NCBI GenBank assembly: GCA_018971525.1 | Contig: JAGXAR010000007.1 | Span: 1 to 64,000 of the forward strand | DNA from: Nitrospirota bacterium | Lineage (GTDB): Bacteria > Nitrospirota > Nitrospiria > Nitrospirales > Nitrospiraceae | DNA: 64,000 nt | Direction of reading: 5' to 3' | Shown here: piece after piece, positions 8,283 to 16,927 of the stretch | How positions within the stretch are numbered: position 1 is the first letter of the stretch | How the letters are laid out: the number at the start of each line of letters is the position of its first letter | Made by a program: the position numbers and the translations under genes | Notes under the pieces: generated by a model | What the model was told of the DNA's origin: nothing | The model's input: only the letters and a program-made list of their open reading frames with translations | Databases searched by the model: none

Positions 8283-8600
8283 ATGAAGCTGGTGGGCTTG
8301 ACGATCCCGGGGGGCCTGCATGCCCCCATCGAGGTTGGGGCTGAAACAGATGTGACGTTCCAGCACGTTGAAACGTTACCGGTCATGGACCGAGTTATTC
8401 CCGTTGTGTCGTGACAGGTTGTGGTTCTCTTCAAGCCGTATGCTGGCGGTCCTCGAGATATGCGTGATGCCCGCCGGATTTTAAAGGTGAGGCAGCCACG
8501 GACAGACGATCTCCGTCAGAGTGCAGAGACGGCAGAGTCGCCGGGAATGTTGAAGGAATGGACCGCCCTCTTGAACCTTCATCAAGCTGGAGACAAATTC
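8283..8600 (+). pseudogene. Nucleotidyltransferase-like protein remnant (antitoxin/AbiEii-type C-terminus)
   Basis: One frame from ATG 8283 runs through DRVIPVVS, then TGA at 8412-8414, then VVVLFKPYAGGPRDMRDARR. This pattern (IPVVSPEDLIVLKLYAGGPRD in typical members) is the C-terminal part of the small nucleotidyltransferase-fold proteins often found as stand-alone or toxin-antitoxin proteins. The catalytic N-terminal half with the GS-x-R/D-x-D motif is missing. The stop and the truncation make it a pseudogene. Its 3' end meets the convergent thioredoxin-fold gene. Confidence 0.55.
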
Positions 8601-8601
8601 T

Positions 8602-9180
8602 TTACCGGGCATAGGCAGGGGCGTTGCCGGGCTTCCACTTGATGCTGCAGCCGATGCTGGCCTTTTGCTTGCTGTCGACGGGCTTCCCGCCGAGCAACGC
8701 ATCGATGGCTGCACGGAGATCGCTGCCGGTGACCGGCTTGTTGTTGCCGGGGCGACTGTCGTCGAGCTGCCCGCGGTAGACCAGCCGTCGCTCCCGATCG
8801 AAGAGGTAGAAGTCCGGTGTGCAGGCAGCCCGATAGGCCTTCGCGACGTCCTGGGTTTCGTCAACGCAGAAGGGAAAGGTGAAGCCGAGGCGCTCGGCCA
8901 TCTCCTTCAGCCGAGCCGGCGCGTCGTCGGGATACTGTACCGGATCGTTGCTGCTGATCGCCAGGATGCCCAGGTCTGTGTCGCGGTAGTCGCGCCCGAT
9001 CCGGACGAGCTCGTCTTCGACGTGCAGGACATAGGGACAATGGCGGCAGATGAACATCACCAGCAACGCGGTCTTGCCTGTAAACGAGTCGAGTGAGGAG
9101 ACCTGGCCGCTCACGACATCACGCAACTCGAACGGGGGAGCTGGTGTTCCGAGCGGGAGCATGACGGACCCCGCTGCCAT
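8602..9180 (-). CDS. Thioredoxin-fold peroxiredoxin-like (AhpC/TSA) protein
   Basis: This 192-residue cytoplasmic protein has the AhpC/TSA-Redoxin layout. GTPAPPFELRDVVSG opens the domain, and KTALLVMFICRHCPYV near residue 45 carries a CxxC motif (CRHC). SNDPVQYPDD and TPDFYLFDRERRLVYRGQLD follow, including the conserved cis-proline region (CTPD). The family is annotated as thioredoxin family protein; substrate is unknown. The ATG at 9180 follows AAGGAGGTGCCT. A GTG two codons earlier would overlap that site. Confidence 0.9.
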   Translation of the reverse strand: MAAGSVMLPLGTPAPPFELRDVVSGQVSSLDSFTGKTALLVMFICRHCPYVLHVEDELVRIGRDYRDTDLGILAISSNDPVQYPDDAPARLKEMAERLGFTFPFCVDETQDVAKAYRAACTPDFYLFDRERRLVYRGQLDDSRPGNNKPVTGSDLRAAIDALLGGKPVDSKQKASIGCSIKWKPGNAPAYAR

Positions 9181-9352
9181 AGGCACCTCCTTCTCGACGT
9201 GTACTCGTGACGCTCTAGAAGATGCCGCACCTGGATCTCTGCGTCAAGAGGTGCGACGGCGTCCCATCCATCCTCGATCTGCCCTCATGAAGTCCCTTTC
9301 GTAGTGTGTTAGCTTTGTGGCCTGTTGGATCACCTCACACGGGGGTATCACT

Positions 9353-9502
9353 GTGAAACAGGGTTATCGGTTGATCATTGTCGACAGTGCCGGTGTGCTG
9401 GTTTCTGAATTCCAACTGACGGAGAACGCCCTGGCTCAGCCGGAGGCCTTTGTCGCAGCGATCAAAGAGTCGATCGAATACATCGAAGAGGAGGAGCCGT
9501 GA
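9353..9502 (+). CDS. Small acidic protein of unknown function
   Basis: A 49-residue frame starts with GTG at 9353 after CGGGGGTATCACT. It has a strand-like YRLIIVDSAGVLVSEFQL, then a helix with a Glu-rich end (IEYIEEEEP). No family was recognised. A longer start at 9317 lies before the ribosome site. The residue pattern looks coding, but the gene is short and unconfirmed. Confidence 0.45.
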   Translation: MKQGYRLIIVDSAGVLVSEFQLTENALAQPEAFVAAIKESIEYIEEEEP

Positions 9503-9848
9503 AAGGACGACGTCGGTCCTCGTTTTGGCCATCCGCATCCCTCGCCTGCTTGCGCTGCTCCCCTGTGGAAAGTAGGCGAGCGTGACGTGCTGCCCCGCCT
9601 GTGGAAGGCTCATGCTTCGTTCTTCGTTCCGCTGTCTCTTCCTCATGGCGTTCCTCCCTGGCAGCTCCCTTTCCTGATCACTTCTCCTCCCTGTATCCGG
9701 CGTCCAGATCGCCTCCCTCTTTCGTGTAGTTGACACGTCCTGAACGGGGGTTATAGCCTTCTAGCGCAAGGGCCGGGGAGGGGATATATGCTTGTCAGGA
9801 AAGGGCAAGACTGACAACGGCGAATTGAAAAGGAGATGAACGCTATCC
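9503..9848. other. Intergenic stretch, no supported gene
   Basis: About 345 bases lie before the DUF3365 gene. GGACGACGTCGGTCC with CGTTTT after it (9507-9527) could be a small terminator hairpin for the small acidic protein. A leftward frame here has a plausible GGGAGGAACGCC start near 9646, but its product has no recognisable pattern and overlaps the small acidic protein. The site AAAAGGAGATGAACG serves the next gene. Confidence 0.4.
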
Positions 9849-10610
9849 ATGTGTACGCGTTGGGTGGTTCGGAGTGCTTCAGTGGTTTGTGCCGGTGTTC
9901 TGTGCATCTCCTTGTCGCCGGCTGCTGCGGAAAATGAGTCGGCGGTTCGAGAAACGGGACGTCTGCTCGCGGTTCTGCTCGACGCCGGGCGGATGACGAT
10001 TGGACACAATCAGCTCTTGCTCAACGATCCGGCCAAGGGGGACAAGGGGTTCACGCCCGAAGTGTTTGCGGAGCAGACAAGAGCCGCATTCAAGGAGCGG
10101 ACGGGGCATGACCTTGCGAATCTGTCCGCTGCCACGGTGCCGGAGATGTCGAAGCCGCTGCTGGCGAGGCTCTTGGAAGAGAGTAAGCAGACGGTGTCGA
10201 CTTACCAGACGGTGATCAACATGCCGGGGGTCAAATACAAGGGGCTCATCCCGGCTACGTTCGGCACGGAGACGGGGGCGCGATTTCAAGCGTGGTCCGG
10301 TGTGTATCTGAAACAGACGGCGCCGGAGTACCTGATCCGCAATCCAAAGAACAAGCCGGATGCGTTTGAAGCGGCCGAGATGGCGAAGTTGAGTGAGCCG
10401 TCGTTCCCGCGCGTGGGCGAACAGGTTGTGAGCCGGATGGCGGAGGACGGGAAAAGTATGCTGGTGCTGCTGCCGCTGTTCTACAAAAAAGACTGTCTGA
10501 ATTGCCACGGTGCCCCGAAAGGGGAGCGAGATGTGACGGGCTATCCGCGAGAAGGCGCGCAGGAGGGGGACTTGGGGGGTGCGATCAGCGTGAAGCTTCC
10601 GATGCCGTGA
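9849..10610 (+). CDS. DUF3365 (Tll0287-like) periplasmic protein with a haem-type CxxCH
   Basis: This 253-residue protein has a signal peptide (about residues 1-26). A helical region follows with FKERTGHDLANL and the DUF3365 hallmarks YLKQTAPEYLIRNPKNKPDAFE and VSRMAEDGKSMLVLLPLFYKK. The motif CLNCHG near residue 217 is a c-type haem attachment site. Such domains sense small ligands or redox state in the periplasm and are often the sensor part of signalling proteins; here it stands alone. A CheY-like receiver gene follows 144 bp downstream, so a sensing link is possible but unproven. Confidence 0.85.
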   Translation: MCTRWVVRSASVVCAGVLCISLSPAAAENESAVRETGRLLAVLLDAGRMTIGHNQLLLNDPAKGDKGFTPEVFAEQTRAAFKERTGHDLANLSAATVPEMSKPLLARLLEESKQTVSTYQTVINMPGVKYKGLIPATFGTETGARFQAWSGVYLKQTAPEYLIRNPKNKPDAFEAAEMAKLSEPSFPRVGEQVVSRMAEDGKSMLVLLPLFYKKDCLNCHGAPKGERDVTGYPREGAQEGDLGGAISVKLPMP

Positions 10611-10754
10611 CGCCGGCGAAGTCGGCCTGCGCCTGTTCGCGATCAGCCGGCCCTGCATTTGCACCGCTTGATCCTCTTGCCCGCGCGATGGAGAGCACCC
10701 ATACAGGGCTAAGGAGTTCAGCTCTAATAGAGAATAACAGGAGTGTTTCTTGCC

Positions 10755-11117
10755 ATGGCGACGATTCTGATTATCGATGACGAAGAACTTATTCGTGTTC
10801 TCCTCCGCTCCACCCTTGAAGCGGCAGGGTATGAGGTCACAGAGGCTGCCAACGGTCGCCAGGGGCTTGAGCTGTACCGCCACAGGCAGACGGACTTGGT
10901 CATTACAGATATTCTCATGCCTGAGCTGAATGGGCTGGATATGCTCCTGGAGCTGACGCGGGAATTCCTCCACGCCAAGGTAATTGCGATCTCAGGCGCG
11001 GGAGGGGAAAAGAATGTCTTGGATGTCGCGAAGCTCCTCGGGGCACGGCAGACCTTCCAGAAGCCCCTTAGCCTGCCGCAGCTGCTGTGCGCTGTGCGAT
11101 ACGAGTTGGACCATTGA
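10755..11117 (+). CDS. CheY-like single-domain response regulator
   Basis: The product has 120 residues and is a lone receiver domain. The acidic pair DDEE is near residues 8-11. The phosphoacceptor Asp is in VITDILMPELNG (about residue 52). The conserved Ser/Thr is in VIAISGAGG, and the Lys in FQKPLSLPQL. There is no output domain, so it should work by protein contact or phosphotransfer. The ATG at 10755 follows AGGAGTGTTTCTTGCC; an in-frame upstream start at 10743 is less likely. No kinase is adjacent. Confidence 0.92.
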   Translation: MATILIIDDEELIRVLLRSTLEAAGYEVTEAANGRQGLELYRHRQTDLVITDILMPELNGLDMLLELTREFLHAKVIAISGAGGEKNVLDVAKLLGARQTFQKPLSLPQLLCAVRYELDH

Positions 11118-11397
11118 GCATCCCGTTAATACCGCTTGACCAGCCCCTCCATGGCGTCTAGCATAGGGCTGTGCTGTATTGAGCCTCGTTGACTGTCCTA
11201 TCCCTCGCGCCTCCTGCTCCTTCCAGCGCGTTTGATTCCCCAGTCTCCGCCGCTCCTATGCCAGAGCGTGTTTGAAGTGCTGCGATCATTCGGTGTTATT
11301 ACCAGGGCCGACGCGGTTCGGTTCTTTGATGGCACCCGAGTCCGTGGACAGGCAGCGCTTTCCGGTACAGGCCCCAACCTAATGAAGGAGAGATGCG

Positions 11398-11592
11398 ATG
11401 ACGTCCGAAGAACAAATCACGAAGATGAAGAAAGCGATCACTCAGGCCATTAAGGTGATGGGAGACCGGTTTGGATCGACGGAAGCGGACGTCGATCGGG
11501 CGATTGAGGAGCTGAAAGCCTCGATGCAGACGGCGCCAGCCGCAGCGACCCAGCCTCCTCAGAGCAAGGCAGCCGTGACCGCCGCGGCCTAG
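11398..11592 (+). CDS. Small helical protein of unknown function
   Basis: The 64-residue product starts after AAGGAGAGATGCG. A predicted amphipathic helix (KMKKAITQAIKVMGDRF), then EADVDRAIEELKASMQ, ends in an Ala/Pro/Gln-rich tail. No cysteines, signal or family were seen. The strong ribosome site and the coding-like pattern support a real gene. Confidence 0.6.
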   Translation: MTSEEQITKMKKAITQAIKVMGDRFGSTEADVDRAIEELKASMQTAPAAATQPPQSKAAVTAAA

Positions 11593-11741
11593 TGGCTGCA
11601 AGGAACGTTTGTACGACATGAGCATGGCCTTGCGAGAGGAATTCGCGGGCTTTCGCGCAATCTGAGAGGATGCGGCGGGTCCGTGGAGCGTTCGTCGAGG
11701 AGCCGTCCACGCCATGGGCGACCAGCATCACGGGGGACCGT

Positions 11742-11960
11742 ATGAAGAACACCACGCAAGTCTATGTGCTGACGCTGAATGCACCGTCAAAAAAAACCGT
11801 TCGACTCTGGACGGGAACGAGTATCCATTCGTTGCGGCACTGCTCCAGCAAGAAGATCGATCGTACGCTGGCGGAGATGCAGCAGCATGTGGATGATTTG
11901 CAGCGCGCCATCAGGGTGCTGGCGACAGGCGGATCGTATTCCATCAATCGTTCTCGATAA
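11742..11960 (+). CDS. Small basic protein of unknown function
   Basis: The 72-residue product starts at ATG 11742 (preceding GGGGGACCGT). It begins with a strand-like TTQVYVLTLNAPSKKTVRLW and continues with a helix LAEMQQHVDDLQRAIRVLA. A longer start at 11670 exists but lacks a clear ribosome site. No family was recognised. Confidence 0.4.
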   Translation: MKNTTQVYVLTLNAPSKKTVRLWTGTSIHSLRHCSSKKIDRTLAEMQQHVDDLQRAIRVLATGGSYSINRSR

Positions 11961-12023
11961 TGTGCCACAGCCGTCGGTCCCTGTATCGGCGGAACAGACT
12001 CACCAAGAAGAAGGACAGCCATC

Positions 12024-12224
12024 ATGCCGGACGATGCAAAAGATAAGAAGGTTCATGTCGCAGCCAAGCCGGCCAGCGCACCGTCACGGATACAAGCCGA
12101 TGGCGATCTCACGTGCAGCGAATCCCAGCTCGAAGACCTTCTCTCGGAGGGCGAGTCCAGCAGGCCGCTGAGCAAGAGCGACAAGGGCCTTCATCAGAAA
12201 CGCCAACCGAAGCCCTCGCGGTAA
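12024..12224 (+). CDS. Small hydrophilic protein of unknown function
   Basis: The 66-residue product starts at ATG 12024 after AGAAGGACAGCCATC. It is rich in Lys, Ser, Asp and Pro, has one cysteine and no hydrophobic core, so it is probably disordered. It follows two other small genes on the same strand with short gaps. Function unknown. Confidence 0.45.
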   Translation: MPDDAKDKKVHVAAKPASAPSRIQADGDLTCSESQLEDLLSEGESSRPLSKSDKGLHQKRQPKPSR

Positions 12225-12434
12225 GAAGCCCAGGGTGAGGCCTGTTCTTCTCTGACCTGCTGAATCTGCGGTGGGGTCTTCCCCCTGCGGCCTCTAGACG
12301 AATCATGCGAAGAGTTCCTGTAGAAATCGTCGGCTGCGTTCCACGGTCTTTCCCGACAACATCCAGGATGGCTGGTGGTCCTTGGCAGGGCGGCGGAGTA
12401 TGCTGTGCCGACATCACGACAGGGGAGCAGCCAC

Positions 12435-13235
12435 ATGATCGAACGTACGACTGATGTGAGGCCTCGTTGGCCTCTTCCGGCCCACGACTATTGGTCCACC
12501 CCCTTCGCGGAATCGTTGCTGCAGCATCTGGATCTTTTCCCTGGAGCCTCCATTCTCGATATCGCCTCCGGCCACGGGATTCCGGCTTTCTACCTGGCAG
12601 AGCAGGTGGGCCCCACCGGACAGGTCCTGGCCATCGATCTCAGTGGGCGTCAGGTCGAGAGCGCGCGAGCGATCCAAGGCGAGCAACTCCCGTGGCTGCG
12701 GTTCGAATGCCTGGATATGCGTTCCCTCCCTGCGCACCTGCCCTGTTTCGATCGCATCACCGGCAATCTTTCCGTCATGTTTCTTCGTCCCACCCGTTTC
12801 GAAGCCGTCCAGGGATTGCTGGAACATCTCAAGCCAGATGGCCAACTGGTGCTGACCTTTCCTTCACTCGGTACGTTCGATTCACTCTGGCGCCGGATCG
12901 ATCAGGAGATGGCAGTCCGTGGGCTCCTGACGGAACGCCGTCGGCTTGAAGCCTATCTCGCCGAACGGCCGTCAGCAGAAGACGTTCGTGGATGGCTGGA
13001 CCGGCTTCATCTCGCGCGCATTGCCGTGACCGAGTATCCGTTGGAGGTGGCGACTGGTGCAGGTCCGGCGTTTCTCCACCATCCGCTGCTCCGGGGCGGT
13101 TTCCTCGATGATGCCTACGAATGTTTCGAGGATCAGGGGTTGGCGGATGAGGTCATGACGAGGGTCTCGGAAGATGTGGGGAGCTTCACGCCGTTGATTG
13201 CGCGGCGGTGCGTGTTGTCGGGGTGGAAGCTCTAG
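12435..13235 (+). CDS. Class I SAM-dependent methyltransferase
   Basis: The 266-residue product starts at ATG 12435 after GGGGAGCAGCCAC. Motif I is ILDIASGHGIPAFYLAEQ (about residues 39-56), followed by GQVLAIDLSGRQVESA (motif II, acidic residue binding the SAM ribose) and a motif IV region around FDRITGNLSVMFLRPT. The C-terminal third has no recognisable substrate domain. It is a methyltransferase of unknown substrate. Downstream a palindromic repeat begins at its stop codon. Confidence 0.85.
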   Translation: MIERTTDVRPRWPLPAHDYWSTPFAESLLQHLDLFPGASILDIASGHGIPAFYLAEQVGPTGQVLAIDLSGRQVESARAIQGEQLPWLRFECLDMRSLPAHLPCFDRITGNLSVMFLRPTRFEAVQGLLEHLKPDGQLVLTFPSLGTFDSLWRRIDQEMAVRGLLTERRRLEAYLAERPSAEDVRGWLDRLHLARIAVTEYPLEVATGAGPAFLHHPLLRGGFLDDAYECFEDQGLADEVMTRVSEDVGSFTPLIARRCVLSGWKL

Positions 13236-13595
13236 CAGGATGCTGACAAAGCCCTCCAACGTCGTTCTCGGTTCGTCAAAATCCTTAACGGGGACCCGGC
13301 CGCCTCACCGACTCGGCTGCGCGCACAGACTTGGTGCTCCTTATTCATCGCACCGTGCGCCCCAGAGGGTATGCCTCCGGTTTTGACTCGCCTGCGGCCT
13401 TGCCTGGGGCAGGGTGTGTCCAAGGGCGAAGAGTCTGTCTTGGCAGACTCAGGGCGGACGGGTGAAGTAGCCGCCGGGATTGGGCGGGTTGAAGAACGCT
13501 GGTCTTTTTGGATATCCTGCAGGAGTGTTGCTTTCTTATGTCGCAGGGGCAGGCCATCGATGTTCTGCTGTGCCGAAATGGTGTTCCGCAGCCTG
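13235..13595. repeat. MITE-like element, family B, with a conserved flank
   Basis: The ends GCAGGATGCTGACAAAG (13235) and CTTTTTGGATATCCTGC (ending 13520) are inverted. The following 75 bases, including GCAGGCCATCGATGTTCTG and CTGTGCCGAAATGG, recur at 63032-63107 next to another element with the same GGATGCTGA end. The left end overlaps the stop codon of the methyltransferase gene. It carries no gene. Confidence 0.7.
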
Positions 13596-13661
13596 ATGGG
13601 CCGGTAGGGTGGTGTCTGGTTATTCGTGTGCGATGAGATCGTCAGTCCTGCGACGTGCCGG

Positions 13662-14234
13662 TTAAAACCGGTATCCCAGTTCGACGATATACATGTCCAC
13701 GCCGAGGCTGGACGATCCATACAGGCCGGCATCGGAGAAGTGTTGGACACGGAAGCCGGTATAGGCGTGAGAAAATGGATTGACGCGAACCCCTAGAGTC
13801 GCGACGATTTGAACCGGACCCCCGAAGTCTTGCACGCCGAACTTGTAGTTGCTGAAGAACCCTGCCCCCGCTCCGGCGTCGAAGGTGACAAGCCCCTCCC
13901 AGGCGCTCAGCGCAAGATCCGGCACAACCGTCACTATCAGACCGCTGTCACTTGCCGCTTGGAGTAGCCCCGCGCTTGTGATGAGTCTCGTCTCCAGATT
14001 CCATTTCTCACCGAGCGGCCATGACCAGGGGAGCTTGAAGACCGCCGCGACGTCGGTCATGTGGAAGAAGTATTTTTGCTCTTTCCCCAATAGGGGAGTT
14101 TTCCCACTGAAGCCAACGCGTGGGCCGATGCTCAGGAGGGCCAGGTCTTCTGCAACACCGGGCGTGCAGATCCCTGCGGAAAGCAAGAGAGTGAGGAATA
14201 GAGGCAGAAGGCGTGGACGTTGACTGTCGCGCAT
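13662..14234 (-). CDS. PagL-like lipid A 3-O-deacylase (acyloxyacyl hydrolase family)
   Basis: This 190-residue protein has a signal peptide (about residues 1-26) and a beta-barrel composition ending in an aromatic residue (YIVELGYRF), as expected for an outer-membrane protein. The near-C-terminal FRVQHFSDAGLYG supplies the H-x-S pair of PagL, and the Glu in IVELGY fits the third catalytic residue. PagL removes a fatty acid from lipid A in the outer membrane. ATG 14234 gives a proper signal peptide; a TTG 18 codons upstream would spoil it. Confidence 0.75.
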   Translation of the reverse strand: MRDSQRPRLLPLFLTLLLSAGICTPGVAEDLALLSIGPRVGFSGKTPLLGKEQKYFFHMTDVAAVFKLPWSWPLGEKWNLETRLITSAGLLQAASDSGLIVTVVPDLALSAWEGLVTFDAGAGAGFFSNYKFGVQDFGGPVQIVATLGVRVNPFSHAYTGFRVQHFSDAGLYGSSSLGVDMYIVELGYRF

Positions 14235-14549
14235 GTTCGGTTTCTCGGTGACGAGGATCAGCGTGCCACGGTTAGAGGATTCCGCCAATTATTTACGTCT
14301 ATTCACACCGCACGGTTGCAACGCGTGAGGCTTCGGAGGGGCTCACATCGAGGCAGGCACTTCGTTGCTCGTGTCTACGTGTGACCGCGAACAGCGTTCG
14401 GGCGGACACTCGCCGAATCTGAGAGGCACATGAGTTTAATCAGTTTGAGATCGCGATCAGCGGGGGCGCGACAGACTGACTGTCGTTCGCTTCGAGTAAT
14501 TGACCGTGAAGTACGATGTAGTGGGAGAGAATGAACAGGCCGTAACGTA
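14235..14549. other. Intergenic stretch, nothing recognised
   Basis: About 315 bases lie upstream of the PagL-like gene and beyond the terminator of the RNA-binding protein gene. No open frame, repeat or RNA motif stood out. The PagL promoter must lie here. Confidence 0.4.
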
Positions 14550-14577
14550 AAGGGGCGCTTCGGTTGAAGCGCCCCTT
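14550..14577 (-). terminator. Terminator hairpin of the RRM gene
   Basis: AAGGGGCGCTTC (14550-14561) and GAAGCGCCCCTT (14566-14577) form a perfect 12-bp stem with a 4-base loop. In the leftward direction it starts 27 bases after the RRM stop codon and is followed by TTTACGTTA, a short T-run. Confidence 0.75.
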
Positions 14578-14604
14578 CTGCAGCTTTTGCGTGTTGGCGC
14601 TTTG

Positions 14605-14940
14605 TTAGAAGCGGCCGCGACCGCCGCGATCGCCACCGCCACCACCGCCACCAAAACGACCACCGCCACCGCCACCGCCGCCGGTGCGGGGTTCTTGTGG
14701 CTTGGCTTCATTGACAGTCAGGGGGCGTCCGTCCATCTGTGAGCCGTTCAATGCCGCAATCGCGGCCTTGGCTTCTTCCTGTGTGGCCATCTCGACGAAG
14801 CCGAAGCCTCGCGATTGCCCGGTGAACTTGTCCGTGATTACACGCGCAGACTCGACGGTGCCGTGCGCGGCAAAGAGGGTGGTGAGCTGTGATTCAGTTG
14901 CCGCATAGGGCAACCCGCCGACATAAAGTTTTGAACCCAT
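14605..14940 (-). CDS. RRM RNA-binding protein with a glycine-rich tail
   Basis: The 111-residue product starts at ATG 14940 after AGAAGGAGGAACCCCC. An RRM domain fills residues 1-80, with RNP2 (KLYVGGLPY) and RNP1 (SRGFGFVEM), then a Gly/Arg tail (GGGGGGGGRFGGG). These bacterial/cyanobacterial-type Rbp proteins bind single-stranded RNA and are often cold-induced. A second RRM gene, a desaturase and a DEAD-box helicase nearby support a cold-adaptation role. A strong terminator follows. Confidence 0.95.
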   Translation of the reverse strand: MGSKLYVGGLPYAATESQLTTLFAAHGTVESARVITDKFTGQSRGFGFVEMATQEEAKAAIAALNGSQMDGRPLTVNEAKPQEPRTGGGGGGGGRFGGGGGGGDRGGRGRF

Positions 14941-15269
14941 GGGGGTTCCTCCTTCTGAAATTGATATTGTCTGAGACTCGAGAACGAACACGCGAGGGGA
15001 AGGAACGGGCCGAAGACGCGAACAATGGAGCGGCTTGGGTCGAGCTTCCGATCAGATTCTCGGTACCAACAATATCGGTGATGGGCCGTTCTATTTGCTG
15101 TTTCATGCGAGGCCCGCCGCATGTAACAAAACCATCCTAGCAGAGGCGCATGTGAAAAGCTATAGTCGCTGTTCCCCTAATTCCTGCGGCGCTTGGACCA
15201 TGAGGGGGGATGCGGATGGTGGGTCGATGATCGAGGCTGCTACTCGTGCGAGAAGGTCAAGCGTCTGTC
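14941..15269. other. Intergenic stretch, probable leader of the RRM gene
   Basis: About 330 bases between two leftward genes show no supported open frame. A long 5' leader would fit a cold-regulated RRM gene, but I could not identify a promoter or a defined structure. Confidence 0.35.
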
Positions 15270-15572
15270 CTAGACATCCGCATTGCCGGTGGGACCGGGG
15301 CCGGGCCAGATGAGGTAGGGTGGCTTTTTCATCGTCTCAGCGGAACGCGGGTAGAGCCGTTGGGCATAACTGTAGGCGTCTTCTTGCGCAACCAAGCAGG
15401 TGGCTGCGGCGAGGTGATTGGATACGACGCGGAAGGCCCCTCGATCATCCGCTGCGATGGTCGCCATATAGAGAGCACAGGAAAAATTCCCCTCCTTTGA
15501 GCAGGCGGTGCTGATCAAGAGGTGCGATCCATCAGGAAAGGTCATGATCGGGTCCAGGTTGGTACGGCCCAT
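15270..15572 (-). CDS. Protein of unknown function between the two RRM genes
   Basis: The 100-residue product starts at ATG 15572 after AAAAAGGAGTACCC. It has a strand pattern (DPIMTFPDGSHLLISTACS) and a helix (VVSNHLAAATCLVAQEDAYSYAQ), with three cysteines and no signal peptide. No family was recognised. The spacing of 30 bases from the second RRM gene suggests co-transcription. Confidence 0.65.
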   Translation of the reverse strand: MGRTNLDPIMTFPDGSHLLISTACSKEGNFSCALYMATIAADDRGAFRVVSNHLAAATCLVAQEDAYSYAQRLYPRSAETMKKPPYLIWPGPGPTGNADV

Positions 15573-15602
15573 GGGTACTCCTTTTTCGTGACGTGAGAGA
15601 TC

Positions 15603-15866
15603 TTATACGGTCTGGTTCGCGTAGGGGGTCACATATAGCCTGAGGAGGTGTCCCTCCCATTCGGTTCCTTCAAGGGCGACCACGGCATTCAAGGCCTGCT
15701 CGCCGGATCCCATTTCGACGAATCCGTAACCGGCTGATTTTCCCGTATGTTTGAATCGGACCACATAGGCTCTGGCGACCAGACCGTAGGAGGTGAAGAG
15801 ATCGCGTAGCCCACAATCCGAGATCGTGTCCGGGAGTCCTCCGACATACAGGACCCGCTTACCCAC
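15603..15866 (-). CDS. Second RRM RNA-binding protein, no glycine tail
   Basis: The 87-residue product is one RRM: RNP2 VLYVGGLPD, RNP1 SAGYGFVEM, and a C-terminal strand LLRLYVTPY. It starts with GTG at 15866 after GAAGGGAGCACCG. It lacks the Gly-rich tail of its neighbour and differs at RNP1 (YGF for FGF), so its RNA preference may differ. It lies 22 bases downstream of the desaturase gene. Confidence 0.93.
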   Translation of the reverse strand: MGKRVLYVGGLPDTISDCGLRDLFTSYGLVARAYVVRFKHTGKSAGYGFVEMGSGEQALNAVVALEGTEWEGHLLRLYVTPYANQTV

Positions 15867-15887
15867 CGGTGCTCCCTTCGTGAAACG

Positions 15888-16817
15888 TTAGTTTGTCCGA
15901 GTGAGCGAGGCCTCGACATGCGAGCCTGTCCGCAACGACGTCGCAAGTCCTAATGAGTAGAGCCCGCGGATGAGCCATTTCGAGGGATCGAAGTGATACC
16001 AGCGAGGACCGTTTCGGAAGTCGGTCGGATACATGTGGTGGTAGTTATGGTACCCCTCGCCGAATGTTACGAGGGACACCAGCCAGCTATCCCGGCTGGA
16101 GTCTAACGTGCCGTGTGGCTGCTTGCCCCACAGATGGCAGACGGAATTGATACAAAACGTCGAATTGAGCACGGCGAATGTGCGTCCCAGGCCGGCGAGG
16201 AGAAAACAACCGACTCCACCCATCACGCCGTTGTGGAGAAAGCCGATGAGAAAGGTACCGGCCAGGCCCGTGAGGACCAGGAGAGGGTAGTATTGGTGTT
16301 GCCAGATCGCAACGGGGTCGTTCGCGACGCGCGTTGCATACTTCGGATCGGCGTACTGATCGGGGGTAAAGAGCCATCCGCAATGGCTATGCCAGAATCC
16401 CCGTTGTGCATTGTACGGATCTTTCTCCTCGTCACAGTGTGCGTGATGTCGCAGATGATCGGACGCCCATTTGATGGCGGAGTTTTGCAGTGCCCAGGCG
16501 CCCGCAATTAAGAGCGCACCCTTGACCCAGTTCGGACAGTCAAAGCTCCGATGGGCCATCAGTCGATGGTAGCCGACGGTAATGCCCAGTCCGCTGACGA
16601 CATAGAGCAGCACAAAGAGCGACCAGTCGAGCCATGTGTAGTGGTAGAGATATCCATAGAGGGGGACCCCGATCATTGCGCCCATGGCAATGGCGCAAAA
16701 GAGCATGATGGTCCAGACCTTGTTGTACCGTCGGCTGATCGGGATGGATAGACCTGTGGGTGTCATGGCGATCGTTGGTGATCGTGGAGTCGTACGTTGT
16801 TGTGCTGTCCGGCTCAT
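15888..16817 (-). CDS. Membrane acyl-CoA / acyl-lipid delta-9-type desaturase
   Basis: This 309-residue integral membrane protein has the three histidine boxes of the fatty-acid desaturase family: HRLMAHR (about residue 84), HLRHHAHCD (about residue 121) and GEGYHNYHH (about residue 254). Four membrane helices sit between them. The boxes hold a di-iron centre that inserts a double bond into fatty acyl chains, which increases membrane fluidity. The ATG at 16817 follows AAGAGGCCCT. Its place upstream of two RRM genes supports a cold-response operon. Confidence 0.95.
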   Translation of the reverse strand: MSRTAQQRTTPRSPTIAMTPTGLSIPISRRYNKVWTIMLFCAIAMGAMIGVPLYGYLYHYTWLDWSLFVLLYVVSGLGITVGYHRLMAHRSFDCPNWVKGALLIAGAWALQNSAIKWASDHLRHHAHCDEEKDPYNAQRGFWHSHCGWLFTPDQYADPKYATRVANDPVAIWQHQYYPLLVLTGLAGTFLIGFLHNGVMGGVGCFLLAGLGRTFAVLNSTFCINSVCHLWGKQPHGTLDSSRDSWLVSLVTFGEGYHNYHHMYPTDFRNGPRWYHFDPSKWLIRGLYSLGLATSLRTGSHVEASLTRTN

Positions 16818-16927
16818 AGGGCCTCTTATTCTCCCAGGGACTTGTATTGTGGCCTCAGGCCGCCATTATACGCTGCATTTCGATTCGATCAAGGTCTGCA
16901 CCGTCATTCCGCTGTCTGCCGGTCGTG

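Noticed and set aside
9335-9736. Leftward 133-codon frame with a good internal site near 9646
   Set aside because: The product is low-complexity and overlaps the small acidic protein antisense. It remains possible but unsupported.
9879-10973. Leftward 364-codon frame
   Set aside because: It is the complement of the DUF3365 and receiver genes, which have clear domain matches; its residues are Arg/His/Gln-rich as typical for shadow frames.
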